Translations under genes and position numbers: made by a program
Shown here: positions 8,209 through 17,689 of the stretch, in pieces
Position numbering within the stretch: the stretch's first letter is position 1
Layout: each line of letters opens with the position of its first letter
DNA from: Celeribacter naphthalenivorans
Lineage (GTDB): Bacteria > Pseudomonadota > Alphaproteobacteria > Rhodobacterales > Rhodobacteraceae
NCBI RefSeq assembly: GCF_020524585.1
Contig: NZ_JAIVLK010000011.1
Coordinates: 180,464-244,463, forward strand
Direction: 5' to 3'
Length of the DNA stretch: 64,000 nt
The notes under the pieces: generated by a model
What the model saw: the letters and a program-made list of their open reading frames with translations, nothing else
Database searches by the model: none
What the model was told of the DNA's origin: nothing

Positions 8209-11013
8209 CTATGAGGCCAAGGACACAGTACCTGTCTCATCATCCAGAGGCATTTGGTCTCTGCCTGTGTCGTTCAAAACAAACTGTGCGACAATATCGT
8301 TGAGCGTCGAGGCCTCATTCGCCAGCGAGAAGCTTGCGGCGGTCGTTTGTTCGAACATGGCCGCGTTTTGTTGCGTGGTCTGATCGAGATTGGCAACGGC
8401 GCTGTTGATCTCCGAAATGCCGGCCGATTGCTGTTCGGCTGAGGTGGCGATTTCGGCCATATGGGTGGAAATGACGGATACATCCTGAACAATGGAGCGC
8501 AGAGCTTCGCCCGTCTGATCCACAAGGGTCACGCCCCGACCGACTTCTTGCCCGGAGACAGAAATCAAAGAATTGATCTCACGCGCGGCTTCCGAAGATC
8601 TTTGTGCCAGAGCGCGAACTTCAGAGGCAACGACGGCGAAGCCTCGACCGGCGTCTCCCGCGCGTGCGGCTTCGACGCCGGCATTGAGAGCCAGAAGGTT
8701 GGTCTGGAACGCGATATCGTCGATGACGGAGATGATTTTCGAAATCTTCTCAGAGGAATCCGAGATCGCGTCCATAGCGGAGATCGCTTGCTGTACGACG
8801 GTGCTTGCATTTTGCGCATTGGCCTTTGCGCCATTCACTGTGTTATTGGCGGAGGCTGCGCCATCGGCTGCGGATTTGACGGCGGCGGTCAATTCGGTCA
8901 GAGCAGAGGCGGTTTCACCCAACATCGAGGCGGCGCGTTCCGTGCGCTGCGACAGATCATTCGCCGCATTCGAAATTTCGCTCGAGTTGGTGTGGATCGT
9001 TTGCGAGGTTCCTGAGAGTTTTTCAACCACGGACCGCAGGGACAGAACGGCCGCATTGTAGTCTTGACGCAGCTGTTCATAGCCATCTGGGAAGACCTGG
9101 TCGATGGTCAGCCGCACGTCGCCTTTGGACAGGCGGCGCAGGCCATCGGCCAAAGCGTCGACGACCATGGTCTGCTCGGCATGCCGTGCTTTGCGCTCTG
9201 CTTCGGCAGCGTCTTCGAGTTTGCGGCGTTCGGCTTCTGCACGGGCTTCCTGTTCTCTTTCCCGACGTTCTTGTTCAATTTTACGGTCTTGTTCTGCGGC
9301 TTCGCGTGCTCGTTCGTCTTCTGCGGCTTGGGCCTTCGCTTCGGCTTCTTTTTGTTTGCGCTCGGCGGTTTCGGCCTCCATGCGTTCCTTTTCTACAAGG
9401 TTGTTGCGGAACACGCTGAGGGCGGAGAAGAGCCGTGCAATCTCACCGTAACGTCCGCCGACGCGTTTGATTTCGGACATTTCCCCAACGGCCAGACGTT
9501 CTGTGCTTGCCGTGACGGCGCTGAGCGGTCGCATGATGAAGAGATAGGTCAGAATGGGGGCCGCCAGGACAATCGCAATGGCGAAGGCTGTGATGCCCCC
9601 CATGGTTTTCGACGCACCCTGTGCGGTCGACATCAAAACCTGGCTTGCGGACGAGATGTCGGCAATGGAATCGCTGGAGATTTGGACGACGATCTCGGAA
9701 ATGTCCAACAAATCCTCAGAGACGGCGGATGTGGCGAGAAAACCTTCGCTCCGTGCGGTCAGCGTTTTGAGGCGCGTGGCGAGCAAGCCGGTGTTCGGGT
9801 CCACCTGAGCCAAAACGGAGGACAAGATCGCGTGGAGCTCTTTGGGCAGCTCGGCGATATCTGCCTCGAGTTTGGGCGTGATCTCATCAATTTCGAATTG
9901 CAGGGCCTGAATGTAACCGCTGTTGTTGGAGGCGGCACCTTGCATGGCTTTGATCAGAACGGTTTTGATGGTGGTGTCAAAGCGGGCCAGATCCGTGATG
10001 CGACGCACATCCGTGTCCAAAAGACCTTTGAGCACCTCCTCATTGGTGTCTAGGGCCTCGGCACTTTCCTTATCCAATGTGAACAGTGTCTGCTCAACAA
10101 TGCTGGACACTTGGGCGTCGAGATCGTTTTGAGCCGCATGCAAAAGACGTGCGCGGATTTTCATTTCGGATGGCGACAGGGTCAGGAATTCTCCCGGGAA
10201 AGCCAACGCGTCGCGCAGCGTGTCGACATATCCTTTGGCGGCTTTGTTCTTTTCCATATCGTTCAAGATTGCGTCGACACGGGTTTGTCCCGCGAGGGCC
10301 TTTTCATGAAGCTCAGCGCGCAAACCGAAATCATTGGTTTCAAGCAAGGCCTGGGTCAGCCCGACGGAGAGATTAAGTTCAGCTTTCAGCATCAGGGCGA
10401 GTTTGAGCGCATCGACATCGCGTTTGAGCAATTGGCTCAGGTTGCGGCTTGATTTCGAGCTGGCGGTGTTTCCCGCCATGAGCAGAGAAAAAGAGGCGCC
10501 CTCAATGCGGCTTTGCAAGTCATCGCTCAGGGTGCGGGCATCCTGACTCAACGCGGCGAGCGCCTGCATATTCAGTTTTTGTGCCTCAAGCTCTTGCGCG
10601 CGCGCCTCTTCCAAGGTTGCGAGATTGGTGGTGAGTGTCGCCATTTCTGCATCCAGCCCGGGATATTTCGTGCGATCGACGTTTTGCATGTGGCTCTGGA
10701 GATGTGCGCTGGCCTCTTCAACATCGTTCAATGCCGTTTGGATCGCCAAATGCGAGTTGGTGATCAACAAAGTGTTCACGGTGTCTTTGAGGGAGGAGAC
10801 AGCATTTGAAATTTCAGAGGCGGTTTCGAGAGGCGGAAGGGACGAGGTGACCAGATTTTCTGCTTCATCGTTGATCGTGGAGATCAAGGAGCCGGAGACG
10901 AGAATCGCCGCCAAAGTGGTGCCCACCAGTGCAAACAAGATCCCGAGAATTTTGGCTGCGACAGAGCCGAAAATGTTGCCAATACGATGTTTTATGTCAC
11001 GCGTCGTCGTCAT
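8209..11013 (-). CDS. Methyl-accepting chemotaxis protein with long charged linker
   Basis: A chemoreceptor of 934 residues. A membrane helix near residues 20-45 is followed by a long, mostly helical periplasmic sensor region, a second helix (ending AAPILTYLFIM), a HAMP domain, a charged Glu/Arg/Ala-rich coiled coil of about 90 residues, a second HAMP-like segment (DGLRRLSKGDVRLTI) and the signalling domain. The hairpin tip reads ISVIDDIAFQTNLLALNAGVEAARAG, diagnostic of MCPs. No C-terminal NWETF-like pentapeptide is present. The ATG at 11013 is chosen over one at 11205 because the extra 64 residues lack any recognisable feature. It stands alone, with no other chemotaxis genes nearby. Confidence 0.92.
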   Translation of the reverse strand: MTTTRDIKHRIGNIFGSVAAKILGILFALVGTTLAAILVSGSLISTINDEAENLVTSSLPPLETASEISNAVSSLKDTVNTLLITNSHLAIQTALNDVEEASAHLQSHMQNVDRTKYPGLDAEMATLTTNLATLEEARAQELEAQKLNMQALAALSQDARTLSDDLQSRIEGASFSLLMAGNTASSKSSRNLSQLLKRDVDALKLALMLKAELNLSVGLTQALLETNDFGLRAELHEKALAGQTRVDAILNDMEKNKAAKGYVDTLRDALAFPGEFLTLSPSEMKIRARLLHAAQNDLDAQVSSIVEQTLFTLDKESAEALDTNEEVLKGLLDTDVRRITDLARFDTTIKTVLIKAMQGAASNNSGYIQALQFEIDEITPKLEADIAELPKELHAILSSVLAQVDPNTGLLATRLKTLTARSEGFLATSAVSEDLLDISEIVVQISSDSIADISSASQVLMSTAQGASKTMGGITAFAIAIVLAAPILTYLFIMRPLSAVTASTERLAVGEMSEIKRVGGRYGEIARLFSALSVFRNNLVEKERMEAETAERKQKEAEAKAQAAEDERAREAAEQDRKIEQERREREQEARAEAERRKLEDAAEAERKARHAEQTMVVDALADGLRRLSKGDVRLTIDQVFPDGYEQLRQDYNAAVLSLRSVVEKLSGTSQTIHTNSSEISNAANDLSQRTERAASMLGETASALTELTAAVKSAADGAASANNTVNGAKANAQNASTVVQQAISAMDAISDSSEKISKIISVIDDIAFQTNLLALNAGVEAARAGDAGRGFAVVASEVRALAQRSSEAAREINSLISVSGQEVGRGVTLVDQTGEALRSIVQDVSVISTHMAEIATSAEQQSAGISEINSAVANLDQTTQQNAAMFEQTTAASFSLANEASTLNDIVAQFVLNDTGRDQMPLDDETGTVSLAS

Positions 11014-11537
11014 CAGATCCAACACTTTCCAGTCGTTAGTTTCACGTCGGTTTGCGGTCCGGGCGTCGAACCGATCGGATGGATCATGGCAGCAAGCCCC
11101 TAATTTTGTGTTTAGAGCCTTATTTTCTGGCACAACCGGAGAGATGGGCGATGGATTCGTACTCACGCATCTGCGGTCTGGGAGGATTTTGGCGACGCGC
11201 AGCAAAGCGTCATTGGTCGCTTTGGTTGATTAAAATTTAGGCGGAGCTCGCGGCCCGGCTCATTTGCGCGCCGCTCAGATGTATACAGTCTTGTGTGCGT
11301 GTTTGGGGCAACTCCAGACTTCTTGTGCGGTGCGAGGGGAACCTCCGGCCTCAGGGTTTCAGATGGATCACCACCCGCCGCGGGGACATGTGCGAAAGCC
11401 TCTATGGTCGAAGCACAAGAGATGTAAATCTTCAACGCTGCATAAGGGGGTTGTTGGCGTTTTATCCATAAAAAACAAAAGACTGGATATCTCATTCGTG
11501 AGAGGCGCGATAGCTCTGCGGCTTCCAACAAGGGAAC
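11014..11537. other. Intergenic region between chemoreceptor and urtA
   Basis: About 520 bp with divergent genes at either end, so it should hold both promoters. An AGGGA at 11531-11535 is the ribosome-binding site for urtA. There is a TGTATACA palindrome at 11280-11287. I see no convincing sigma-54 promoter or coding region. Part of it (11014-11205) is open in frame with the chemoreceptor but looks non-coding. Confidence 0.5.
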
Positions 11538-12833
11538 ATGGAAGTGAAAACTCAATTCAAAGCCACTCTGGCCTCTGCTCTGTTTGCAAGCACCGCGATT
11601 GCCTCTGGCGCCATGGCTGCCGACTGCCCGGTGAAAGTGGGCGTGCTGCATTCGCTGTCGGGGACGATGGCCATTTCGGAAACCACGCTGAAAGACACCA
11701 TGCTGATGCTCATCGAGGAGCAGAACGCCAAAGGCGGCGTGCTCGGCTGTGAGATCGAAGCCGTCGTGGTCGACCCGGCCTCCGACTGGCCGCTGTTTGC
11801 CGAGAAAGCCCGCGAACTTCTGACCGTGCACGATGTTGACGTGATGTTCGGCAACTGGACCTCCGTGTCGCGCAAATCCGTGCTGCCGGTGATCGAAGAG
11901 CTCAACGGCCTGCTGTTCTACCCGGTGCAATATGAGGGCGAGGAATCTTCCAAGAACGTGTTCTACACCGGCGCTGCTCCGAACCAACAGGCGATCCCTG
12001 CGACGGATTACTTCCTCGATGAGCTTGGTGTTGAGAAATTCGCTCTGCTCGGCACCGACTACGTCTATCCGCGCACCACGAACAACATCCTCGAAGCCTA
12101 TCTGAAAGACAAAGGCATCGCGGAAGAAGACATCTTTGTGAACTACACCCCCTTCGGCCATTCCGATTGGTCCAAGATCGTGGCGGACGTTGTCGCACTT
12201 GGCGCAGACGGCAAGAAGGTTGGCGTGATCTCCACCATCAACGGCGACGCGAACATCGGTTTCTATAAAGAACTCGCCGCGGCTGGCGTGTCTGCCGATG
12301 ACATCCCCGTCGTGGCCTTCTCCGTGGGCGAAGAGGAGCTTTCGGGTCTCGACACCTCCAACCTCGTCGGTCACCTCGCGGCCTGGAACTACTTCATGTC
12401 CGCCGACACGCCGGAAAACGCCGCCTTCATCGAGGCTTGGCATGCTTTTATCGGGGATGAGGCCCGTGTGACCAACGACCCGATGGAAGCGCATTACATT
12501 GGCTTTAACATGTGGGTGAATGCCGTCGAAGCCGCCGGCTCCACCGATGTCGATGCCGTGCGCGCCGAGATGTACGGCCAGGAATTCCCGAACCTCACCG
12601 GCGGCACCGCCATTATGAATGTGAACCATCACCTCTCGAAACCGGTGCTGATCGGCGAAATCCTTGCCGATGGTCAGTTCGACATCATCTCCCAGACCGA
12701 AGAGGTGCCGGGGGACGCATGGACCGACTACCTGCCGGAGAGCGCGGTTCTGGTCTCCGATTGGAAAGACCTCGGCTGTGGCATGTACAACACCGAAACG
12801 GAAACCTGCGTTCAGCTCAAATCCAACTACTAA
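11538..12833 (+). CDS. urtA: Urea ABC transporter substrate-binding protein UrtA
   Basis: A 431-residue periplasmic binding protein of the Leu/Ile/Val-amide family, UrtA type. A Sec signal peptide ends AMA-AD near residue 28. The mature protein begins CPVKVGVLHSLSGTMAISE, followed by FGNWTSVSRKSVLPVIE, LFYPVQYEGEE and GTDYVYPRTTN, all characteristic of UrtA rather than of branched-chain amino acid binding proteins. It heads the urtABCDE cluster, and AGGGA precedes the ATG by 2 nt. A hairpin follows the stop, probably separating its transcript abundance from that of the permease genes. No urease gene lies in this window. Confidence 0.95.
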   Translation: MEVKTQFKATLASALFASTAIASGAMAADCPVKVGVLHSLSGTMAISETTLKDTMLMLIEEQNAKGGVLGCEIEAVVVDPASDWPLFAEKARELLTVHDVDVMFGNWTSVSRKSVLPVIEELNGLLFYPVQYEGEESSKNVFYTGAAPNQQAIPATDYFLDELGVEKFALLGTDYVYPRTTNNILEAYLKDKGIAEEDIFVNYTPFGHSDWSKIVADVVALGADGKKVGVISTINGDANIGFYKELAAAGVSADDIPVVAFSVGEEELSGLDTSNLVGHLAAWNYFMSADTPENAAFIEAWHAFIGDEARVTNDPMEAHYIGFNMWVNAVEAAGSTDVDAVRAEMYGQEFPNLTGGTAIMNVNHHLSKPVLIGEILADGQFDIISQTEEVPGDAWTDYLPESAVLVSDWKDLGCGMYNTETETCVQLKSNY

Positions 12834-12851
12834 GCTGACCTGATGCTGCTG

Positions 12852-12874
12852 GAGAGGGCGGTTTTCGCCCTCTC
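12852..12874 (+). terminator. Stable hairpin between urtA and urtB
   Basis: A perfect 9-bp stem (GAGAGGGCG with CGCCCTCTC) closes a 5-nt loop 19 nt after the urtA stop. No clear T-run follows, so it is more likely a partial attenuator or 3' protective hairpin that raises urtA message over the permease genes than a full terminator. Confidence 0.6.
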
Positions 12875-12899
12875 TTCCTCCCGCTCGGAAAGACATTTC

Positions 12900-14855
12900 A
12901 TGCTTCGCAGCCTTATTGCAGCTTGCCTGCTGATGCTGTCCTGTAGCTTCGCGGCACAGGCGCAGGACCGAACCATTCAGGATGTGCTGCAAGAGCACGC
13001 CGAGATCATTTCTCAATCTTCACGTCGCACCATCGGTCCGGCGATTGACGCCATCGCGGGCTCCGGCCTGCCGGCCGCGCAGGATGTGTTACAGGCCTGG
13101 CAAGCCAGGGACATGTGGCAACGCACAAGCGACGGGTTGTTTTTCAAGGCGGAGCGTATCGACAGTTCGACCTATGATTTGATCGATTTTGCCACGGGAG
13201 AAAGTGTTGGTGCCGCCACGAAAGACGATCTCGAACAGCTGAAGCCGAACTCCGGCATCCGTGCGATGATCGGCGCGGCTTTGGTGCAGTTTCAACTGAA
13301 TGCGCCCGATCCTGACCTGCGACGTGAGGCGCTTTTGGCCATTCAGCGCAATGGCGAAGCCGCGCATCTTGCTCCTTTGCGGGCCTCGATTGAGGGCGAG
13401 ACCGATCCTGCGATCAAAACGCTCAAAGAGACCGCCGAACGGCTTTTGACCATTTCTTATGACCCCGATGACGCCGCGCGGGTCGAAGCCATCGAAGGTT
13501 TCAAAGGGTCGCTTTCATTGGACGCGCGGGCGGCCCTCAATCCGGTGATTTCGACCAAGATCTTGCCCGCAGAGGGCCTGTCCGAGGCGGCCAATGTCAA
13601 ACGCGAGTTGCGCGCCGGGTCGCGTGATCTTTCGGTTGAGGCGGCGTATGATCTCTTGGTCTCCGCAGGCGTGATCGAGACCCAGCCGAGTGTATCCGAG
13701 CGCAAAGCCGCCCTCGAAACCCATGTCGAAAATGGCGCCGTCGCAGGTGTGCCCTTGGCCGATCTGAACACGCAAGAGGCCCGCGACCGGGCCTATGCCG
13801 CGCTGGCGCAAGAGGGTTTTGTGCCCGCCTTCGATCCGAATTTCACGATGGAGGCGGCGGTCACGGGCGTGAGCTTTGTCGAGGTTTACGATGAGCCGTC
13901 ACAGGCGGTCACCGGGGCGGCGGAGGGGACGCTTGCGTCGATCAACCGTGCCGTGGGGCTGAACCAGTTTTTCGATCTTTCTCTCGATGGCCTGTCTCTC
14001 GCCTCGATCTATTTCCTCGCTGCCATCGGGTTGGCGATCACCTTTGGCGTCATGGGCGTGATCAACATGGCGCATGGCGAATTCATCATGATGGGGGCCT
14101 ACACCGGCTATGTCGTGCAACAGATCGTGCCGGATTACACCGTCTCGATCCTCCTCGCGATCCCTCTGGCCTTTGCCGTCACCTTTGCTGCCGGGGTGGC
14201 GATGGAGCGGCTGATCATTCGCTGGCTTTATAACCGGCCTCTGGAAACGCTTTTGGCGACCTTCGGTGTGTCCATCGCGCTGCAACAGTTGGCGAAAAAC
14301 ATTTTCGGCACCCAGGCCCGCCCGCTGACCTCTCCGGGGTGGCTCGATGGCGCGCTGTCTTTCAACGATGTGGTGTCGATTTCTTACATTCGCATCGCGA
14401 TCTTCATCCTCGCGCTGATCTTCCTGGGCGTCTTCCTCTTTATCATGAAGAAAACCCGTCTGGGCCTTGAGACTCGCGCCGTGACGCAGAACCCGCGTAT
14501 GGCCGCCTCCATGGGCATCAACCCGGACAAGGTGAACATGCTTACCTTCGGCCTCGGGTCGGGTATCGCGGGTATCGCCGGGGTGGCCATCGGGTTGTAC
14601 GCGAAAGTCACCTCCGAGCTGGGCTCTGACTATATCGTTCAAAGCTTTATGACTGTGGTCGTCGGCGGTGTTGGCAACATCTGGGGCACGCTTTTGGGCG
14701 CGACCATGATTGGCTTCCTGCAAAAGGGCATCGAATGGTTCAACCCGTCCAATACGTTGGCGGCCCAGACCTATATGATCGTCTTCATCATCATTTTCAT
14801 TCAGTTCCGACCCAAGGGCATCATCGCTCTCAAGGGCCGGGCCGCTGGCGATTAA
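12900..14855 (+). CDS. urtB: Urea ABC transporter permease UrtB
   Basis: A 651-residue inner-membrane permease. A signal-like N-terminus (AACLLMLSCSFAAQAQ) is followed by a helical soluble region of about 330 residues and then a LivH-type permease core from about residue 370, with the motifs GVMGVINMAHGEFIMMGAYTGY and NPRMAASMGIN. UrtB proteins usually have an extra N-terminal domain; this one is on the long side. I chose the ATG at 12900 because it starts the signal peptide; an earlier frame-open ATG at 12843 would cover the hairpin after urtA. It pairs with UrtC. Confidence 0.93.
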   Translation: MLRSLIAACLLMLSCSFAAQAQDRTIQDVLQEHAEIISQSSRRTIGPAIDAIAGSGLPAAQDVLQAWQARDMWQRTSDGLFFKAERIDSSTYDLIDFATGESVGAATKDDLEQLKPNSGIRAMIGAALVQFQLNAPDPDLRREALLAIQRNGEAAHLAPLRASIEGETDPAIKTLKETAERLLTISYDPDDAARVEAIEGFKGSLSLDARAALNPVISTKILPAEGLSEAANVKRELRAGSRDLSVEAAYDLLVSAGVIETQPSVSERKAALETHVENGAVAGVPLADLNTQEARDRAYAALAQEGFVPAFDPNFTMEAAVTGVSFVEVYDEPSQAVTGAAEGTLASINRAVGLNQFFDLSLDGLSLASIYFLAAIGLAITFGVMGVINMAHGEFIMMGAYTGYVVQQIVPDYTVSILLAIPLAFAVTFAAGVAMERLIIRWLYNRPLETLLATFGVSIALQQLAKNIFGTQARPLTSPGWLDGALSFNDVVSISYIRIAIFILALIFLGVFLFIMKKTRLGLETRAVTQNPRMAASMGINPDKVNMLTFGLGSGIAGIAGVAIGLYAKVTSELGSDYIVQSFMTVVVGGVGNIWGTLLGATMIGFLQKGIEWFNPSNTLAAQTYMIVFIIIFIQFRPKGIIALKGRAAGD

Positions 14856-14869
14856 GAGGGATTAAAGAC

Positions 14870-16096
14870 ATGACTATGTTCAAGAAAAACCCCTCCCTTA
14901 TGGTGTTCATTGCGCTCCTCGCGATCTTCACCCTCGCGGTCACCTTCATGTCGGAGGCCTATGGCACCGGCGCGCTTTCGACCTCTTTCGTCAAGACATT
15001 GGGCAAGACGCTCTGCCTCGCTCTGGTGGCCATCGCGATGGATCTGGTCTGGGGCTACACGGGCATCCTGTCGCTCGGACATTTCGCCTTCTTCGGGCTG
15101 GGCGGTTATATGATCGGCATGTGGCTGATGTATGCACGCACCGAGATCATCGTGATCGAGAGCATGGCGAATGCGCCCATTCCGCCCACGCCCTCGGAGA
15201 TCTCGGACGCCATCGGGACGCAGATTTTCGGTGTCGTCGGCTCGTCTGATTTCCCATTGATCTGGAGTTTTGCGCATAGTTTCTGGGCGCAGATCGCCTT
15301 GGTCGTATTGGTCCCCGGCCTTCTCGCGCTGGTCTTCGGCTGGCTGGCCTTCCGCTCGCGGGTCACGGGCGTTTACCTCTCGATCCTGACCCAAGCGATG
15401 ACGCTGGCGCTCTCGCTCTACCTGTTCCAGAACGACAGCGGCCTGCGTGGCAATAATGGTCTTTCGGGCCTGCAAAACCTGCCCGGCGCGGATGCGATTT
15501 CGCAGGACAATATCTCGATCTGGTTCTTCTGGGCCTCGGCCTTCGCGCTTCTGCTCACTTACCTGATCGCTGCCTTCATCGTCTCCGGCAAATTCGGCTC
15601 CGTCATTCGCGGCATCCGCGACGACGAGGCGCGGGTGCGGTTCCTTGGCTACTCCGTCGAAGGCTTCAAGCTTTTCGTCTTCACCCTCACTGCCGTGATC
15701 GCGGCCATCGGCGGTGCGCTCTATTATCCGCAAGCGGGCATCATCAACCCCGCCGAGATCGCCCCTATCGCCTCCATCTATCTCGCGGTCTGGGTCGCCA
15801 TCGGCGGACGGGGCCGCATCTACGGTGCGGTGATCGGCGCGGCTTTTGTCTCGCTGGTCTCGACCTATTTCACCGGCGGGCAGGCACCCGACATCAGCCT
15901 CGGATTTTACACGATCAAATGGGTCGATTGGTGGTTGGTGTTTCTGGGCCTGTCCTTCGTTTTGGTCACCCTGTTCGCACCGAAAGGCATCGGCGGTCTC
16001 TTCGATCTGATCACGGACCGCATGTCGCCGAACCGGCACGGCGTGCCGCTTGGCCCTGACAAAGGCAGCCTGCGTGAAGAGGAGGCGGAGAAATGA
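14870..16096 (+). CDS. urtC: Urea ABC transporter permease UrtC
   Basis: A 408-residue LivM-type permease, partner of UrtB. About ten hydrophobic helices are visible, with the conserved DLVWGYTGILSLGHFAFFGLGGYMIGMWLM and the C-terminal IRGIRDDEARVRFLGYSVEGFKL coupling region. The ATG at 14870 follows GAGGG by about 8 nt and gives the expected N-terminal helix; a longer open frame starting inside urtB is not used. The stop overlaps the urtD start by 4 bp. Confidence 0.94.
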   Translation: MTMFKKNPSLMVFIALLAIFTLAVTFMSEAYGTGALSTSFVKTLGKTLCLALVAIAMDLVWGYTGILSLGHFAFFGLGGYMIGMWLMYARTEIIVIESMANAPIPPTPSEISDAIGTQIFGVVGSSDFPLIWSFAHSFWAQIALVVLVPGLLALVFGWLAFRSRVTGVYLSILTQAMTLALSLYLFQNDSGLRGNNGLSGLQNLPGADAISQDNISIWFFWASAFALLLTYLIAAFIVSGKFGSVIRGIRDDEARVRFLGYSVEGFKLFVFTLTAVIAAIGGALYYPQAGIINPAEIAPIASIYLAVWVAIGGRGRIYGAVIGAAFVSLVSTYFTGGQAPDISLGFYTIKWVDWWLVFLGLSFVLVTLFAPKGIGGLFDLITDRMSPNRHGVPLGPDKGSLREEEAEK

Positions 16097-16842
16097 GCAA
16101 TACAGGCACACTTCTGGAAGTCTCCGGCATTTCCGTCTCTTTCGATGGGTTCAAGGCGATCAACAACCTGTCCTTTGCTATTGGTCCGGCTGAAATGCGC
16201 GCCATCATTGGACCCAACGGGGCGGGCAAGACGACCTTTATGGATATTGTCACGGGCAAGACGAAACCCGATGAGGGCAAGGTTCTCTGGGGCGAGCTGT
16301 CGCGCAATCTGATCGGCATGAACGAGGCCAAGATTGCCCGCGCCGGAATCGGGCGCAAGTTTCAGCGCCCGACGGTGTTCGAGGATCAGACCGTGTTCGA
16401 AAACCTGCTGATGGCGGTCAAAAACGACCGCAATCCGCTCAAGGTTCTGTTCTTTCGTCCGAAGTTCAAGGATTTGGCAAAGGTCGAGGAACTTGCCGCC
16501 GAGATCGGTCTGTCCGATCAATTGGAGCGCAAATCCGGTGAGCTGTCGCACGGACAAAAGCAATGGCTGGAGATCGGCATGCTTTTGGCGCAGGACCCGA
16601 AGCTATTGCTGGTCGATGAACCCGCCGCAGGCATGACCTTGGGCGAGCGCGAACATACGACGGATATCCTGAAAGAGGCCGCGAAAACCCGCGCCGTGGT
16701 GGTGGTCGAACACGATATGGAGTTCGTCCGGCGGCTCGACTGCAAGGTGACCGTGCTGCATGAAGGATCGGTTCTGGCAGAGGGTTCGCTTGATCACGTG
16801 ACGCAAAACCAAGACGTGATTGACGTCTATTTGGGCCGATAA
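16093..16842 (+). CDS. urtD: Urea ABC transporter ATP-binding protein UrtD
   Basis: A 249-residue LivG-type ATPase. It has Walker A GPNGAGKTT, Q-loop region RKFQRPTVFEDQTVFENLLMA, signature SHGQKQWLEIGM, Walker B LLLVDEPAAGM and switch His VVEHDMEFV. The SHGQKQWLEIGM signature and the MTLGEREHT segment are typical of UrtD. Start overlaps the urtC stop (ATGA). Works as a heterodimer with UrtE to drive urea import through UrtBC. Confidence 0.95.
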   Translation: MSNTGTLLEVSGISVSFDGFKAINNLSFAIGPAEMRAIIGPNGAGKTTFMDIVTGKTKPDEGKVLWGELSRNLIGMNEAKIARAGIGRKFQRPTVFEDQTVFENLLMAVKNDRNPLKVLFFRPKFKDLAKVEELAAEIGLSDQLERKSGELSHGQKQWLEIGMLLAQDPKLLLVDEPAAGMTLGEREHTTDILKEAAKTRAVVVVEHDMEFVRRLDCKVTVLHEGSVLAEGSLDHVTQNQDVIDVYLGR

Positions 16843-16854
16843 GGAGAGACTACC

Positions 16855-17553
<699 letters not shown>

Positions 17554-17642
17554 AAAACTCCCCTCCAATCAATAGCTTCCATTTTGGCGGCGCAGCAAGT
17601 TTGCCGCAGTGCCGAAATGGACTATTTGATAAAAACGCATTG

Positions 17643-17658
17643 CCGAAACCGGTTTCGG
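17643..17658. promoter_or_regulatory. Perfect 16-bp palindrome, probable LacI-family operator
   Basis: CCGAAACCGGTTTCGG is fully self-complementary and carries the central CG and AACCGGTT core usual for LacI-family sites. It lies 31 bp before the GTG start of a LacI-family gene, after a T/A-rich stretch, so autoregulation and control of the downstream transport operon is the natural reading. Inferred, not shown. Confidence 0.75.
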
Positions 17659-17689
17659 AGTTTCTTGTGATGAGGAGGAGGCGAATCAG

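Noticed and set aside
11014..11205. N-terminal extension of 64 residues on the chemoreceptor.
   Set aside because: No signal or family sequence, and the later ATG starts directly before the first membrane helix.
11280..11287. TGTATACA palindrome upstream of urtA as a regulator site.
   Set aside because: Only 8 bp and over 250 bp from the gene; no known regulator fits.
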